Shown: positions 1 to 11,160, counted from the stretch's first letter. The stretch: DNA of 64,000 nt from Xylophilus sp. ASV27 (GCF_016428875.1 NZ_JAELTO010000004.1:1-64000); one strand, 5' to 3'. Program-made: numbers and translations. The notes: generated by a model from the letters alone, not told the origin.

Positions 1-94
1 AAAAGTAGACCGTCGCCTCCTGCTGGTTATTCAGGGCGAAGGCGAACAGCGTAAAAAAAATGGCTGCCTTGAGCAGCCACGAGAGATATTTCAT
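1..94 (-). CDS. lapA: LapA-like membrane protein (DUF1049), N-terminal fragment
   Basis: Only the first 31 codons lie in the window; the gene runs off the left edge. The start ATG is at 94-92. The visible protein begins MKYLSWLLKAAIFFTLFAFA and continues LNNQQEATVYF, a single hydrophobic segment followed by the N-N-Q motif usual in LapA proteins, which sit in the inner membrane and help control LPS assembly with LapB. Its place directly downstream of rpsA and ihfB is the usual one for lapA in beta- and gammaproteobacteria. Identification rests on this short stretch and on context. Confidence 0.75.
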   Translation of the reverse strand, partial: MKYLSWLLKAAIFFTLFAFALNNQQEATVYF

Positions 95-131
95 CGTCTC
101 CTCGTGCGTGACGAGGAGATTTTAGGGTGTG

Positions 132-458
132 TCACTTGCGTCGGGCTGCGGCCGGCGGCTCCAGCAGCATCTCGGCGGTGCGTTTGTCCACCGCTTCGCG
201 CAGGCCCTTGCCTGGCTTGAAGTGGGGGACGCGCTTCTCGGGTATGGCCACGCTTTCGCCGCTGCGGGGATTGCGCCCCATGCGCGGCGGCCGGTGGCTG
301 ACCGAGAAGCTGCCGAAACCGCGGATCTCGATGCGATGTCCCTTTACCAAGGCGTCGCTGATGGCGTCCAGAATGGTCTTGACGGCCGTTTCCGCGTCGC
401 GATGGGCCAATTGGCCAAAGCGCGCGGCGAGTTCCTCGACGAGATCGGAGCGGGTCAT
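132..458 (-). CDS. ihfB: Integration host factor beta subunit
   Basis: This is a 108-residue DNA-bending protein of the HU/IHF family that acts as a heterodimer with IhfA on the nucleoid. It begins [14 protein letters not shown], the typical IhfB start; an upstream in-frame ATG at 497 would add 13 residues unlike the family. The beta-arm region [20 protein letters not shown] carries the conserved RGFGSF and the Pro intercalation tip (R-N-P near residue 64). The gene follows rpsA with 78 bp between and precedes lapA, the standard order. Confidence 0.95.
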   Translation of the reverse strand: MTRSDLVEELAARFGQLAHRDAETAVKTILDAISDALVKGHRIEIRGFGSFSVSHRPPRMGRNPRSGESVAIPEKRVPHFKPGKGLREAVDKRTAEMLLEPPAAARRK

Positions 459-536
459 GGACAGAACGATGGCGGAAAAAGCAGATGCTTGGAACACCGG
501 GCGCGGCGGCAGGCGCCACGCCCGGGCTTTTCAGTC

Positions 537-2222
537 TCAGCTGTTGTTGCCGTCGAGCTTGGCGCGCAGCAGGGCGCCCAGGCTGGTGGTGCCGGCGCTT
601 TCACGTGAGGATTGCTGGCTCAGGCTGGCCATCGCGCCCTGCTCGTCGGCCATGTCCTTGGCCTTGATCGAGAGCTGGATGTTGCGGGTCTTGCGATCCA
701 CGTTCACGACCACGGCCGTGACTTCGTCGCCTTCCTTGAGCACGTTGCGGGCATCTTCCACGCGGTCGCGGGAGATTTCCGAAGCACGCAGGTAGCCGAT
801 GATGCCGTCGGCCAGTTCGATCTCCGCGCCGCGGGCGTCCACGGTCTTGACCTTGCCGGTCACCGTCTGGCCCTTGTCGTTCACCGTGGTGAAGGTGGTG
901 AATTCGTCGCTGTCGAGCTGCTTGATGCCCAGCGAGATGCGCTCGCGGTCCACGTCGACGGCCAGCACGATGGCTTCGACTTCCTGGCCCTTCTTGTAGT
1001 TGCGAACCGCGGCTTCGCCGGTTTCGTTCCACGAGAGGTCGGACAGGTGCACCAGGCCGTCGATGCCGGCTGCCAGGCCCACGAACACGCCGAAGTCGGT
1101 GATCGACTTGATCGGGCCCTTGACGCGGTCGCCGCGCTTGGTGTTCTGCGCGAACTCCTGCCACGGGTTGGCCTTGCACTGCTTCATGCCCAGGCTGATG
1201 CGGCGCTTGTCTTCGTCGATCTCGAGCACCATGACTTCGACTTCGTCGCCCAGCGAGACCAGCTTGTTGGGGGCGATGTTCTTGTTGGTCCAGTCCATCT
1301 CGGAGACGTGCACCAGGCCTTCGATGCCGGGCTCGAGTTCCACGAACGCGCCGTAGTCGGCGATGTTGGTGACGCGGCCGAACAGGCGCGTGCCCTGCGG
1401 GTAGCGGCGCGAAACGCCCATCCACGGGTCGTCGCCCATTTGCTTGAGGCCCAGCGAGACGCGGTTCTTTTCGGTGTCGAACTTGAGGATCTTGGCGGTG
1501 ATTTCCTGGCCGGCCTGCACCACTTCGCTCGGGTGGCGGACACGGCGCCAAGCCATGTCGGTGATGTGCAGCAGGCCGTCGATGCCGCCCAGGTCCACGA
1601 ACGCACCGTATTCGGTGATGTTCTTGACCACGCCGTTGACGATGGCGCCTTCGCGCAGCGTTTCCATCAGCTTGGCGCGCTCCTCGCCCATGGAGGCTTC
1701 CACCACGGCGCGGCGCGACAGCACCACGTTGTTGCGCTTGCGGTCGAGCTTGATGACCTTGAATTCGAGGGTCTTGTTCTCGTACGGGGTCAGGTCCTTG
1801 ACCGGACGGGTGTCGATCAGCGAGCCCGGCAGGAAGGCGCGGATGCCGTTGACCAGCACAGTGAGGCCGCCCTTGACCTTGCCGCTGGTGGTGCCGACGA
1901 CGAATTCGCCGGATTCCAGGGCCTTTTCCAGCGCCAGCCAGGAGGCCAGGCGCTTGGCCTTGTCGCGCGACAGGATGGTGTCGCCGTAGCCGTTTTCGAT
2001 GGCGTCGATGGCCACCGAGACGAAGTCGCCGACCTGGACTTCGAGCTCGCCCTTGTCGTTCTTGAACTCGTCGAGCGGCACGTAGGCTTCGGACTTGAGG
2101 CCGGCGTTCACGACGACGAAGTTGTGCTCGATGCGCACGACCTCGGCGGTGATGACCTCGCCGGCGCGCATTTCCGAGCGCTGCAACGATTCTTCAAAAA
2201 GGGCGGCAAAAGATTCAGACAT
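537..2222 (-). CDS. rpsA: 30S ribosomal protein S1
   Basis: The 561-residue protein binds mRNA on the small ribosomal subunit and promotes initiation on structured messages. It begins [21 protein letters not shown], the usual proteobacterial S1 start, so I use 2222 and not the upstream ATG at 2240. Six S1/OB repeats follow one another, recognisable by recurring patterns such as [19 protein letters not shown] and [20 protein letters not shown]; length and repeat number match the family. It lies between aroA/cmk and ihfB, and the 155 bp upstream gap leaves room for its own promoter. Confidence 0.98.
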   Translation of the reverse strand: MSESFAALFEESLQRSEMRAGEVITAEVVRIEHNFVVVNAGLKSEAYVPLDEFKNDKGELEVQVGDFVSVAIDAIENGYGDTILSRDKAKRLASWLALEKALESGEFVVGTTSGKVKGGLTVLVNGIRAFLPGSLIDTRPVKDLTPYENKTLEFKVIKLDRKRNNVVLSRRAVVEASMGEERAKLMETLREGAIVNGVVKNITEYGAFVDLGGIDGLLHITDMAWRRVRHPSEVVQAGQEITAKILKFDTEKNRVSLGLKQMGDDPWMGVSRRYPQGTRLFGRVTNIADYGAFVELEPGIEGLVHVSEMDWTNKNIAPNKLVSLGDEVEVMVLEIDEDKRRISLGMKQCKANPWQEFAQNTKRGDRVKGPIKSITDFGVFVGLAAGIDGLVHLSDLSWNETGEAAVRNYKKGQEVEAIVLAVDVDRERISLGIKQLDSDEFTTFTTVNDKGQTVTGKVKTVDARGAEIELADGIIGYLRASEISRDRVEDARNVLKEGDEVTAVVVNVDRKTRNIQLSIKAKDMADEQGAMASLSQQSSRESAGTTSLGALLRAKLDGNNS

Positions 2223-2377
2223 GGAGTTTCCTATCCGCACGACAGGTTTCCGACAGCGGGATTGCTATCGTTCTTATGGCTGCATGCGGTGATGGTGTGC
2301 GGGGTTGCCGCGGTTAGGTTGGAAAACCCCTGCAGTCTGTGCGCATGCTGCGCGGCGGGAACTGCAAGGGAGCCGTA

Positions 2378-4390
2378 TCAGCCGGCCGACAAGGCGTCGA
2401 AAGGCTGCTGGCCCTGCCACCAGGCAAGTACCTGCTCGACCGATTGCTCGATGGTCAAGCCGGAGTTGTCCAGCAAGAGGGCGTCTTGCGCCGGCTTCAG
2501 GGGCGCCACGCTGCGGGAGGCGTCCCGCAGGTCGCGCGCTTCCAGATCAGCGCGAAGGTCGGCAATGCTAGCCGAATTCCCCTTGGAAATCAATTGCTTA
2601 TGCCGCCGCGCGGCGCGCTCGGCGGCGCTGGCGGTGAGAAACACCTTGAGCGACGCTTGGGGGAAGATCACGGTGCCCATGTCGCGGCCGTCGGCCACCA
2701 GGCCAGGCAGCTGGCGAAAACCGTGCTGCAAGGCGACCAGCGCCTCGCGCACGGCCGGCAGCACCGAGACGCGCGAGGCGTTCATGCCGGCCTCCTCGGT
2801 GCGGATGGCCTCGGTGACGTCGTCCGTGCCGAGCCAGACGCGGCCGCCGGCAAAGCGCACCGGCAGGCTGCGCGCCAGTTGCGCGATGGCGGGCTCGTGC
2901 GCGGCGTCGATCGCCAGGCCCGCGCGCAGCGCGGCCAGGGCGGTGATGCGGTACATCGCGCCGGAGTCGAGGAAGTGGTAGCCCAGCCGCTCGGCGACGG
3001 CCGCGGCCACCGTGCCCTTGCCGGAGGCGCTCGGCCCGTCGATGCAGAGCACGGGAATGCGCTCCACCGGTGTGTCGGCGACGCCGAACAGCGCCTCGAA
3101 ATAGTCCGGGAAGGTCTTGGCCACGCACTTCGGGTCGAGGATGCGCACCGGCACGCCGTCCGGGTTGAAGGCCGCCAGCGAGAAGCACATCGCCACCCGG
3201 TGGTCGTCATAGGTGTGGATGGCCGCCGGCCGCCAGGCGCCCGCGGGCAGGGGGTGGATGCGCAGCCAGTCCGGGCCTTCTTCCACCGTGGCGCCGAGCT
3301 TGCGCGCCTCGGCCGCCATGGCGGCGATGCGGTCGGTCTCCTTCACGCGCCAACTGGCGATGTTGCGCAGCGTGCTGGGGCCGTCGGCGTAGAGCGCCAT
3401 CACCGCCAGCGTCATGGCCGCATCGGGAATGTGGTTGCAATCCAGGTCGATCGCCTTGAGCGGCCAGGCGCCTCGGGTGATCTCCAGGTGGTTCGGGCCG
3501 CTGTCGATGCGCGCCCCCATCAGGCGCGCGGCCTCGATGAAGCGGATATCGCCTTGGATCGATTGTTCGCCCAATCCCTGGATTTTTATGCCTTTTTGGC
3601 CTGCAGCCCTAGTGGCTATTGCCCCTAATGCTATGAAATAGCTAGCAGACGAGGCGTCCGCCTCGACGTGGATGCGGCCCGGCGAGCGGTAGCGGCTGCC
3701 GGCGGGAATGGTGAAGCGCTGCCAACCCTCGCGCTGCACGGCAATGCCGAAGCGCGCCAGCAGGTTGAGCGTGATGTCGACATAGGGCTTGGAGATCAGC
3801 TCGCCCTGCACCGTCACCACCACGTCCTGCCGGGCCACCAGCGGCAGGGCCATGAGCAGCGCGGTCAGGAACTGGCTGGAGACGTCGCCGCGCACGGGGA
3901 TGGGGGCTTGCAGCCGCAGCGCGGGACGGCCGATGGCCAGGGGCGGAAAGCCCGGGGTGCCCAGGTAGTCGATCTGGCAGCCGAGCGCGCGCAGCGCGTC
4001 GACCAGGTCGCCGATCGGCCGCTCGTGCATGCGCGCCACGCCCTCGAGCGTGAAGTCGCCGCCCAGGATGGCGAGCGCGGCCGCCAGCGGGCGCATGGCG
4101 GTGCCGGCGTTGCCCAGGAACAGCCGGGCCGGCGCTGCCGGGGCGCGGCCGCCCAGGCCGGTGATGCGGACGCTGCCATCGCGGCGCGCCACGCCGCAGC
4201 CGAGCTGCGCCAGGGCCGCCAGCATCACGCGGGTGTCGTCCGAGTCGAGCAGGTCGTGGACCTCGGTCGTGCCTTCGCTGAGCGCGGCCAGCAGCAGCAC
4301 GCGGTTGGAGATGCTCTTGGAGCCGGGCAGTTCGACCGTTCCGCCGGCGGCGGCGAGGGCGGGCAGATCGAGGAAGTCGGTGGTGTACAT
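2378..4390 (-). CDS. aroA-cmk: Fused EPSP synthase / cytidylate kinase
   Basis: One 670-residue reading frame joins two enzymes. Residues 1 to about 435 are 3-phosphoshikimate 1-carboxyvinyltransferase (shikimate pathway, adds PEP), with [17 protein letters not shown] near the N-terminus, [12 protein letters not shown], and DASSASYF. From about residue 444 cytidylate kinase follows, with P-loop [11 protein letters not shown] and the motif FLDSGAMYR; it phosphorylates CMP/dCMP. The two are usually separate neighbours, and the fused form is known in Burkholderiales. It is 3 bp from tyrA and part of the serC-pheA-tyrA-aroA/cmk-rpsA block. Residues about 249-271 are encoded by an AT-richer patch resembling a dispersed repeat (see the separate entry). 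Confidence 0.96.
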   Translation of the reverse strand: MYTTDFLDLPALAAAGGTVELPGSKSISNRVLLLAALSEGTTEVHDLLDSDDTRVMLAALAQLGCGVARRDGSVRITGLGGRAPAAPARLFLGNAGTAMRPLAAALAILGGDFTLEGVARMHERPIGDLVDALRALGCQIDYLGTPGFPPLAIGRPALRLQAPIPVRGDVSSQFLTALLMALPLVARQDVVVTVQGELISKPYVDITLNLLARFGIAVQREGWQRFTIPAGSRYRSPGRIHVEADASSASYFIALGAIATRAAGQKGIKIQGLGEQSIQGDIRFIEAARLMGARIDSGPNHLEITRGAWPLKAIDLDCNHIPDAAMTLAVMALYADGPSTLRNIASWRVKETDRIAAMAAEARKLGATVEEGPDWLRIHPLPAGAWRPAAIHTYDDHRVAMCFSLAAFNPDGVPVRILDPKCVAKTFPDYFEALFGVADTPVERIPVLCIDGPSASGKGTVAAAVAERLGYHFLDSGAMYRITALAALRAGLAIDAAHEPAIAQLARSLPVRFAGGRVWLGTDDVTEAIRTEEAGMNASRVSVLPAVREALVALQHGFRQLPGLVADGRDMGTVIFPQASLKVFLTASAAERAARRHKQLISKGNSASIADLRADLEARDLRDASRSVAPLKPAQDALLLDNSGLTIEQSVEQVLAWWQGQQPFDALSAG
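3578..3646 (+). repeat. Copy of the short AT-rich dispersed repeat inside aroA
   Basis: In plus orientation this reads like the intergenic copies at 7494, 30777, 41788, 57353 and 62781: a G-C-C-T-G-C-A-G-C-C-C block, a variable middle, and an end TGCTATGAAATAGCTAGC comparable to TGCTATTTAATTTGTAGC at 30.8 kb. Here it lies wholly within the aroA reading frame on the opposite strand and is translated as [19 protein letters not shown] and a few residues beyond. It is visibly AT-richer than the flanking codons. The match is by eye and imperfect in the middle. Confidence 0.55.
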
Positions 4391-4393
4391 GCG

Positions 4394-5269
4394 TTACTCG
4401 GATGCGGCCGTGGGCATGCGCCAGGCGCTGCGGGTGGCGTGGGCACGCGCTATCAGCGCCTCGAGTGCGGCGCCGTCGCCGCGCTCCATGGCCTCCTCCA
4501 GGGCGGCCAGCGCCGACTGGAACGCCTGGGACTGCCGGCGCAGCTCGTCACGGTTTGCCAGCAGGATGTCGCGCCACATGACCGGGTTGCCCGCTGCGAT
4601 GCGGCTGAAGTCGCGAAAGCCCGGGCCGCCCAGGCTCAGGAACTCGCCTGCCTGCGCCTGGCCGGCGATCGCATTGACCGCCGCGAAGGCGATGAGGTGC
4701 GGCAGGTGGCTGACCGCGGCGAAGGCGGCATCGTGGGTTTCCGGCGCCATCTGGCGGACCCGGCAGCCGATGCCTTCCCAGATCGCCGTGGCGCGCTGCA
4801 ACTGGGCGGTGAGCGTGCGCTCGACCGGGGTCAGGATCACCTGGCGGTCGCGGTAGAGGTCGGCGCGCGCCTGGGCAACGCCCGCGGCCTCGGCGCCGGC
4901 GATCGGGTGGGTCGGCACGAAGGAGCCGATGCGGTCGCGCAGCGCATGGCGCGCCGCCTCGACCACGTCGGCCTTGGTCGAGCCCACGTCCATCACCAGC
5001 ATCTGCGGCGTCACCAGGTGGCGGATCGCCTTGAGCGTGGGCTCGGTCGCCGCCACCGGCACCGCCAGCACCACCACGTCGGCGCCGGCCGCGGCCAGCA
5101 GGGCCGACGGCGCCTCGACGTCGATGATGCCGAGCTGGCGGGCGTGCTCGGTCGTGGTGGGCGATTTGCTGTAGCCGACCACGCGCTTGACCAGCCCGGC
5201 GCGCTTGAGCGCCAGCGCCAGCGAGCCGCCCATCAGCCCGCAGCCGATCAGTCCCAACTGCTCGACCAT
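4394..5269 (-). CDS. tyrA: Prephenate dehydrogenase
   Basis: The 291-residue NAD(P)-dependent enzyme converts prephenate to 4-hydroxyphenylpyruvate for tyrosine synthesis. The N-terminus LGLIGCGLMGGSLALALKRA is the dinucleotide-binding fold with the G-x-G-x-x-G motif, and the TyrA active-site histidine motif THPIAGAE is present around residue 120. There is no chorismate mutase or ACT domain in this protein. The ATG at 5269 follows the pheA stop by two bases, and its own stop is 3 bp from aroA/cmk, so translation is probably coupled along the operon. Confidence 0.95.
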   Translation of the reverse strand: MVEQLGLIGCGLMGGSLALALKRAGLVKRVVGYSKSPTTTEHARQLGIIDVEAPSALLAAAGADVVVLAVPVAATEPTLKAIRHLVTPQMLVMDVGSTKADVVEAARHALRDRIGSFVPTHPIAGAEAAGVAQARADLYRDRQVILTPVERTLTAQLQRATAIWEGIGCRVRQMAPETHDAAFAAVSHLPHLIAFAAVNAIAGQAQAGEFLSLGGPGFRDFSRIAAGNPVMWRDILLANRDELRRQSQAFQSALAALEEAMERGDGAALEALIARAHATRSAWRMPTAASE

Positions 5270-5271
5270 GC

Positions 5272-6372
5272 TCAGGCTCCCACCGGATAGGTGCCCAGCA
5301 CCTTGTAGAACGCGCAGATCTTGCGCAGTTCTTCCAGCGCCTGGGCCACGTTGGGCTGCGCGGGGTGGCCGTCAAGGTCGATGTAGAAGTAGTAGTCCCA
5401 CTGGCCGGTGCGCGCCGGGCGCGACTCGAAGCGGGTCATGGACACGCCGTGCTGCTTCAGCGGCACCAGCAGGTCGTGCACCGCGCCGGGCTGGTTGGGC
5501 ACCGAGACCACGAGGCTGGTGCAGTCCTTGCCCGAGGCCGGCGGCGTGGCCAGGGTCTGCGGCAGGCAGATTACGGCGAAGCGGGTGCGGTTGTAGGCAT
5601 CGTCCTGGATCGCATGGGCCACGATGTGCAGGCCGAACTGCGTGGCCGCGCGCTCGCTCGCCAGGCCGGCCCAGGCCGGGTTGGTGGAGGCCAGGCGCGC
5701 GCCCTCGGCATTGCTCGACACCGGGCGGCGCTCGGCATGCGGCAGGTGCTTGGACAGCCAGGCCTGGCACTGCGCCAGCGCCTGCGGATGGGCCAGCACG
5801 GCCTTGATGCCGTCGAGCGAATCGTTCAGGCGCAGCAGGTTGTGGCGCACCAGCAGGCTGACCTCGCCGACGATGTGGGTGGGCGTGTGCAGGAACAGGT
5901 CGAGCGAGCGGGTGACCACGCCCTCGACCGAGTTCTCGACGCCGACCACGCCGTACTGGGCGCTGCCGGCCGCCGTGGCGTGGAACACCTCGTCGAAGTT
6001 GGCGCAGTAGACCAGGTCCGCGGCGCCGCCGAAGAACTCGACCGCCGCCTGCTCGCAGAAGGTGCCGGCCGGGCCGAGCACCGCCACGCGCTGCGGCGAT
6101 TCGAGCGCCAGGCAGGCCGACATGATCTCGCGCCAGACGGCGGCCACATGCTGGCTCTTGAGCGGCCCGGGGTTGGTGTTCTGGATCTTCTCGATCACCT
6201 GGGCCACGCGGTCCGGGCGGAAGAAGGGCGTGCCCTCGCGCTTCTTGAGTTCTCCCACCTGCTCGGCCACGCGCGCGCGCTCGTTGAGCAGGTGCAGCAA
6301 CTGCTGGTCGAGCGAGTCGATCTGCACGCGCAGATCGGCGAGGGTGGGGCCGCTGGGGAGTTCTGTGCTCAT
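5272..6372 (-). CDS. pheA: Bifunctional chorismate mutase / prephenate dehydratase
   Basis: The 366-residue P-protein makes phenylpyruvate from chorismate. Residues 1-90 are an AroQ-type chorismate mutase helix bundle ([20 protein letters not shown]). The dehydratase domain follows ([16 protein letters not shown] motif in [10 protein letters not shown]), then an ACT domain with the phenylalanine-binding ESRP motif in [11 protein letters not shown]. The start at 6372 is fixed by the family N-terminus and by its 4-base ATGA overlap with the serC stop. A much longer in-frame extension to 6711 only shadows serC. Confidence 0.96.
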   Translation of the reverse strand: MSTELPSGPTLADLRVQIDSLDQQLLHLLNERARVAEQVGELKKREGTPFFRPDRVAQVIEKIQNTNPGPLKSQHVAAVWREIMSACLALESPQRVAVLGPAGTFCEQAAVEFFGGAADLVYCANFDEVFHATAAGSAQYGVVGVENSVEGVVTRSLDLFLHTPTHIVGEVSLLVRHNLLRLNDSLDGIKAVLAHPQALAQCQAWLSKHLPHAERRPVSSNAEGARLASTNPAWAGLASERAATQFGLHIVAHAIQDDAYNRTRFAVICLPQTLATPPASGKDCTSLVVSVPNQPGAVHDLLVPLKQHGVSMTRFESRPARTGQWDYYFYIDLDGHPAQPNVAQALEELRKICAFYKVLGTYPVGA

Positions 6373-7475
6373 GCCTGTGTCTTCTCGAAATCGTGCAGAT
6401 AGTCGACCAGGGCCTGCACGCCGGCCATGGGCATGGCGTTGTAGAGGCTCGCGCGCATGCCGCCGACCGACTTGTGGCCCTTGAGCTGGAGCAGGCCGCG
6501 CGCCTTGGCGCCGGCCAGGAAGGCCTCGTTGCGGCTCTCGTCGCGCAGCAGGAAGGGCACGTTCATGCGCGAGCGGCAGGCTGGGTCCACCAGGTTCACG
6601 TACAACTGCGAGCGGTCGATGGCGTCGTACAGCAGCCGCGCCTTGGCCACGTTGCGCGCCTGCAGCGCCGCGACGCCCTGCAGGCCGCCTTCGGTCTGGC
6701 GCTTGATCCACTGGAAGGTCAGGCCCGCGATGTAGATACCCCAGGTCGGCGGCGTGTTGAACATGGACGCGTGCTCGGCCACGACCTGGTAGTCGAAGGC
6801 GCTCGGGCAGGCGGGCAGGGCGCGGCCCAGCAGGTCTTCGCGCACCACCACCAGCGTCAGGCCGGCCGGGCCCAGGTTCTTCTGCGCGCCGCCAAAGGCC
6901 AGGCCCACGCGCGACCAGTCCACCGGGCGCGAGGCGACGTGGGACGAGAAGTCGATCACCAGCGGGGCATCGCTGCCCAGCGCCTTCAGGTCAGGCAGCT
7001 CCTGGAATTCCACGCCGTGGATCGTCTCGTTGCTGCACAGGTGCAGGTAGCTGGCGCCGGCGCTCAATTGCCAGGTGGCCGGATCGGGGATGCGGTGGAA
7101 GCCGTCGGCTTGCGCGCTGGCGGCGACGTGGGCGCTGCAGTAGCGGCGCGCCTCCTTGACCGACTTCTGGCTCCAGCCGCCGGTGACGACGAAATCGGCC
7201 GTGCCGCCGCGCGACAGGTTCAGCGGCACGATGGCGTTCTCGGCCAGGCCGCCGCCCTGCATGAACAGGATGCGGTAGTTCGCGGGCACGGCCAGCAGCT
7301 CGCGCAGGTCGGCCTCGGCCTGCTCGTAGATGGAGATGAATTCCTTGCCGCGATGGCTCATCTCCATCACGCTCATGCCGCTGCCGTGCCAGTCGAGCAT
7401 TTCGGCCGCGGCCTGCTGCAGCACCTCTTCGGGGATGGCCGCCGGGCCGGCGGAGAAGTTGTAGGGACGGTTCAT
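6369..7475 (-). CDS. serC: Phosphoserine aminotransferase
   Basis: The 368-residue PLP enzyme converts 3-phosphohydroxypyruvate to phosphoserine and also serves pyridoxal phosphate synthesis. The start [15 protein letters not shown] matches the family; an ATG seven codons upstream is less likely. The PLP-lysine motif is in [14 protein letters not shown], and HRGKEF and the C-terminal [11 protein letters not shown] block are present. It overlaps pheA by ATGA and lies downstream of gyrA with 112 bp between, the core order of many betaproteobacteria. Confidence 0.97.
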   Translation of the reverse strand: MNRPYNFSAGPAAIPEEVLQQAAAEMLDWHGSGMSVMEMSHRGKEFISIYEQAEADLRELLAVPANYRILFMQGGGLAENAIVPLNLSRGGTADFVVTGGWSQKSVKEARRYCSAHVAASAQADGFHRIPDPATWQLSAGASYLHLCSNETIHGVEFQELPDLKALGSDAPLVIDFSSHVASRPVDWSRVGLAFGGAQKNLGPAGLTLVVVREDLLGRALPACPSAFDYQVVAEHASMFNTPPTWGIYIAGLTFQWIKRQTEGGLQGVAALQARNVAKARLLYDAIDRSQLYVNLVDPACRSRMNVPFLLRDESRNEAFLAGAKARGLLQLKGHKSVGGMRASLYNAMPMAGVQALVDYLHDFEKTQA

Positions 7476-7493
7476 CGGGCTCGCAGTCGATTT

Positions 7494-7553
7494 CAATTAA
7501 AAAGTGCCTGAAGCCCAGGTGCGCTGCCGGCTTCTAGCTATCAAATACGTAGC
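7494..7553 (+). repeat. Short AT-rich dispersed repeat (serC-gyrA gap)
   Basis: The pattern aaaaagtgcctgaagcccag, a variable middle, then ctagctatcaaatacgtagc matches the copies at 62781 and 41788. It fills about half of the 112 bp gap between gyrA and serC. Confidence 0.65.
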
Positions 7554-7587
7554 GGCGCGGGAGGCTCGCCGCGCGCCGCGCGGGGCA

Positions 7588-10248
7588 TCAGCTCGCGTCG
7601 GATGGCGGCTCGCTGCCGTCCTGCGCGTCGGCGGCCTGCTCGCCGTCCTCGGCCACGCCGGGGTTGGCATCGTTCTCGACGATGCGCTGCAGCCCGGACA
7701 GGCGCGAGCCCTCGTCCAGCCCGATCAGCGTCACGCCCTGCGTGGCGCGGCCCAGCTCGCGGATCTCGGAGACGCGGGTGCGCACCAGCACGCCGCGGTC
7801 GGTGATCAGCATGATCTCGTCGTCGGCGTGCACCAGCGTGGCGGCGACGACCTTGCCGTTGCGCTCGCTCTGCTGGATGGCGATCATGCCCTTGGTGCCG
7901 CGGCCGTGGCGGGTGTACTCGGTGATCGGGGTGCGCTTGCCGTAGCCGTTGACGGTGGCGGTCAGCACCGACTGCTGCTCGTCCTCGGCCACCAGCATGG
8001 CGATCACGCCCTGGCCCTCTTCCAGCAGCATGCCGCGCACGCCGCGGGCGTTGCGGCCCAGCGGGCGCACGTCGTTCTCGTCGAAGCGCACCGCCTTGCC
8101 GCCGTCGCTGAACAGCATCACGTCGTGCTGGCCATCGGTCAGCGCGGCGCCGATCAGGTAGTCGCCCTCGTCGAGGTTGACGGCGATGATGCCGGCCTTG
8201 CGCGGGTTGCTGAATTCATCCAGCGCGGTCTTCTTGACGGTGCCCATGGAGGTCGCCATGAACACGTACTGGTCGGACGGGAAGCTGCGCTTGTCGCCGG
8301 TCAGCGGCAGCACCACGTTGATCTTCTCGCCTTCCTGCAGCGGGAACATGTTCACGATCGGCCGGCCGCGCGAGCCGCGCGAGCCCGCCGGCACTTCCCA
8401 GACCTTGAGCCAGTAGAGCCGGCCGCGGTTGGAGAAGCACAGGATGTAGTCGTGCGTGTTGGCGATGAAGAGCTGATCGACCCAGTCGTCTTCCTTGGTC
8501 TGCGTCGCCTGCTTGCCGCGGCCGCCGCGCTTCTGCGCGCGGTACTCGTTGAGGGGCTGGCTCTTGATGTAGCCGGTGTGGCTGAGCGTCACGACCATGT
8601 CGGTCGGCGTGATCAGGTCTTCGGTGGAGAGGTCGAAGGAGCTGTGCTCCACCAGGCTGCGGCGCGCGCCGAGCTTGCTCTGGCCGAACTCGGTCTTGAT
8701 CGCGCTCAGCTCGTCGCCGATGATGGTCGAGACGCGCTCTGGCCTGGCCAGGATGTCGAGCAGATCCTCGATGACCGACATCACCTCCTTGTACTCGGCC
8801 ACGATCTTGTCCTGCTCCAGCCCGGTCAGGCGCTGCAGGCGCATCTGCAGGATTTCCTGCGCCTGGGTTTCGGACAGCCGGTAGAGGCCGTCCGCGCCCA
8901 TGCCGAAATTGGCCTCCAGGCCTTCGGGGCGGTAGTCGTCGGAATTGATCACGCCGCCGTCGGCGCGCGTGCGGGTGAGCATCTCGCGCACCAGCTTGCT
9001 GTCCCACGGGCGGGCCATCAGCTCGGCCTTGGCCACCGGCGGCGTCGGCGCGTTGCGGATGATGGCGATGAAGTCGTCGATGTTCGCCAGCGCCACCGCC
9101 AGGCCTTCGAGCACGTGGCCGCGGTCGCGCGCCTTGCGCAGCTCGAACACCGTGCGGCGCGTCACCACTTCGCGGCGGTGCTGCAGGAACACCGAGATCA
9201 GGTCCTTCAGGTTGCACAGGCGCGGCTGGCCGTCCACCAGCGCCACCATGTTGATGCCGAAGGTGTCCTGCAACTGGGTCTGCTTGTAGAGGTTGTTGAG
9301 CACCACCTCGGGCACTTCGCCGCGCTTGAGTTCGATCACCAGGCGCATGCCGGACTTGTCCGACTCGTCCTGGATGTGGCTGATGCCCTCTATCTTCTTC
9401 TCGTGCACCAGCTCGGCCATGCGCTCCTGCAAGGTCTTCTTGTTGACCTGGTAGGGCAGCTCGTCCACGATGATCGCCTGGCGCTGGCCGCGGTCGATGT
9501 CCTCGAAGTGGCACTTGGCGCGCATCACCACCTTGCCGCGTCCGGTGCGGTAGCCATCCTTCACGCCGTTGATGCCATAGATGATGCCGGCGGTGGGGAA
9601 GTCCGGCGCCGGGATGATCTCCATCAGCTCGTCGATGCTCGCCTCGGGGTGGCGCAGCAGGTGCAGGCAGGCATCCACCACCTCGTTCAGGTTGTGCGGC
9701 GGAATGTTGGTGGCCATGCCCACCGCGATGCCGGCCGAACCGTTGACCAGCAGGTTGGGCAGCTTGCTGGGCAGCACCAGCGGCTCCTTCTCGCTGCCGT
9801 CGTAGTTGGGGCCGAAATCGACCGTTTCCTTGTCGATGTCGCCCAGCATCTCGTGGGCGATCTTGGCCAGGCGGATTTCGGTGTACCGCATGGCCGCGGC
9901 GTTGTCGCCGTCGACCGAGCCGAAATTGCCCTGGCCGTCCACCAGCATGTGGCGCAGCGAGAAATCCTGCGCCATGCGCACGATGGTGTCGTACACCGCG
10001 CTGTCGCCGTGCGGGTGGTACTTGCCGATCACATCGCCGACGATACGCGCCGACTTCTTGTACGGCCGGTTCCAGTCGTTGTTGAGCTCGTGCATGGCAT
10101 ACAGCACGCGCCGGTGCACCGGCTTGAGGCCATCGCGCGCATCGGGCAGCGCGCGGCCCACGATCACGCTCATGGCGTAATCGAGGTAGCTGCGCCGCAT
10201 TTCCTCTTCAAGACTGATGGGCAGCGTTTCTTTGGCGAACTGGGTCAT
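7588..10248 (-). CDS. gyrA: DNA gyrase subunit A
   Basis: The 886-residue protein is the DNA-cleaving subunit of gyrase. The catalytic tyrosine is in AAAMRYTE. The quinolone-resistance region reads [19 protein letters not shown], with Ser and Asp at the positions equivalent to E. coli 83 and 87, the unmutated state. The GyrA box needed for negative supercoiling is QKRGGRG, and six C-terminal beta-pinwheel blades follow. The ATG at 10248 begins [20 protein letters not shown]. An acidic tail ends the protein. A TAAAAT -10-like hexamer on the minus strand (10286-10281) lies close upstream, but I see no good -35. Confidence 0.98.
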   Translation of the reverse strand: MTQFAKETLPISLEEEMRRSYLDYAMSVIVGRALPDARDGLKPVHRRVLYAMHELNNDWNRPYKKSARIVGDVIGKYHPHGDSAVYDTIVRMAQDFSLRHMLVDGQGNFGSVDGDNAAAMRYTEIRLAKIAHEMLGDIDKETVDFGPNYDGSEKEPLVLPSKLPNLLVNGSAGIAVGMATNIPPHNLNEVVDACLHLLRHPEASIDELMEIIPAPDFPTAGIIYGINGVKDGYRTGRGKVVMRAKCHFEDIDRGQRQAIIVDELPYQVNKKTLQERMAELVHEKKIEGISHIQDESDKSGMRLVIELKRGEVPEVVLNNLYKQTQLQDTFGINMVALVDGQPRLCNLKDLISVFLQHRREVVTRRTVFELRKARDRGHVLEGLAVALANIDDFIAIIRNAPTPPVAKAELMARPWDSKLVREMLTRTRADGGVINSDDYRPEGLEANFGMGADGLYRLSETQAQEILQMRLQRLTGLEQDKIVAEYKEVMSVIEDLLDILARPERVSTIIGDELSAIKTEFGQSKLGARRSLVEHSSFDLSTEDLITPTDMVVTLSHTGYIKSQPLNEYRAQKRGGRGKQATQTKEDDWVDQLFIANTHDYILCFSNRGRLYWLKVWEVPAGSRGSRGRPIVNMFPLQEGEKINVVLPLTGDKRSFPSDQYVFMATSMGTVKKTALDEFSNPRKAGIIAVNLDEGDYLIGAALTDGQHDVMLFSDGGKAVRFDENDVRPLGRNARGVRGMLLEEGQGVIAMLVAEDEQQSVLTATVNGYGKRTPITEYTRHGRGTKGMIAIQQSERNGKVVAATLVHADDEIMLITDRGVLVRTRVSEIRELGRATQGVTLIGLDEGSRLSGLQRIVENDANPGVAEDGEQAADAQDGSEPPSDAS

Positions 10249-10359
10249 GAAGAGCAGGCTTTACGGCGGAAGGAGGACCGATTTTACGGGCAACTCCTTG
10301 TCGCTCTGCAGCAACACATCGCCGTGAATGCGTGGCTGTCCTACGGGGGGCGTGCCGTT

Positions 10360-10388
10360 TTGGCAACGATTCCCCAGAGCGCTATGGC
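10360..10388 (+). promoter_or_regulatory. Candidate sigma-70 promoter for ompA
   Basis: TTGGCA (10360-10365) and TATGGC (10383-10388) are separated by 17 bp. This is upstream of ompA with a leader of about 80 nt, and the AGGAGA Shine-Dalgarno sequence sits just before the ATG at 10476. Motif match only. Confidence 0.45.
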
Positions 10389-10475
10389 ACAATGAATTCA
10401 ACGTTTTTGGTGATGGTCACTGACGACGTACTGAAATCGCAGCGCGGCTGCGGCTTTTTCCCCAAGAGGAGAACC

Positions 10476-11144
10476 ATGAAGAAACTGAACAAAGTAGCGA
10501 TGTTGTTTGCCGCTGCAGCGCTCGCCTCCGCCGCTGGCGCCCAGACCCGCGTCACTGCAGCCAACGACGGCAGCGTGGTCGACAACTGGCAGAACGGCAC
10601 GGGTGAACTGGTCTGGAAGAACGGCACCAATGAGTACTGCTGGCGCGATTCCAACTGGACCCCCGCTACTGCAGCCAAGGGTTGCGACGGTGCTCTGGTC
10701 CCCGTGGCCACCACGGTCGCTCCTCCTGCCGTCGTGCCGCCGGCACCGCCCGCCGTGCAACCGCCGCCACCGCCTGCACCGCCGGCTGCCAGCAAGGTGA
10801 CCTATGCTGCCGACGCGTTCTTCGACTTCGACAAGTCCGTGCTCAAGCCCGAAGGCCGCGCCAAGCTCGACGACCTGGTCAGCAAGATCAAGGGTGTGAA
10901 CCTCGAAGTGATCATCGCCGTGGGCCATACCGACTCCATCGGTACCGTTGCCTACAACCAGAAGCTGTCGGTCCGCCGTGCCGAAGCCGTCAAGGCCTAC
11001 CTCGTGTCCAAGGGCATCGAGAAGAACCGCGTGTACACCGAAGGCAAGGGCAAGAGCCAGCCGATCGCGGACAACAAGACCGCCGAAGGCCGCGCAAAGA
11101 ACCGCCGCGTGGAAATCGAAGTGGTCGGCACCCGCGCCAACTAA
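10476..11144 (+). CDS. ompA: OmpA-family outer membrane protein
   Basis: The 222-residue precursor has a signal peptide (MKKLNKVAMLFAAAALASA, cleavage probably after AGA). A short domain of about 65 residues follows, then a Pro-rich linker (VVPPAPPAVQPPPPPAPPA), then a C-terminal OmpA/MotB peptidoglycan-binding domain with FFDFDKSVLKPEGRAKLDDL and the motif HTDSIG...NQKLSVRRAEAVKAYL. No eight-stranded barrel precedes the linker, so it is the short OmpA type common in this family, not the E. coli form. The start follows AAGAGGAGAACC. It is divergent from gyrA and has a strong terminator downstream. Confidence 0.93.
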   Translation: MKKLNKVAMLFAAAALASAAGAQTRVTAANDGSVVDNWQNGTGELVWKNGTNEYCWRDSNWTPATAAKGCDGALVPVATTVAPPAVVPPAPPAVQPPPPPAPPAASKVTYAADAFFDFDKSVLKPEGRAKLDDLVSKIKGVNLEVIIAVGHTDSIGTVAYNQKLSVRRAEAVKAYLVSKGIEKNRVYTEGKGKSQPIADNKTAEGRAKNRRVEIEVVGTRAN

Positions 11145-11160
11145 TCCTTCCGGGATTACC

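Noticed and set aside
612-2981. Very long open frame opposite rpsA, and similar ones opposite gyrA (7504-10395), the aroA/cmk gene (3668-5290) and others
   Set aside because: They mirror real genes in GC-rich DNA, have compositionally odd His/Ala/Arg/Asp-rich products and no domain signal; the opposite-strand genes are certain.
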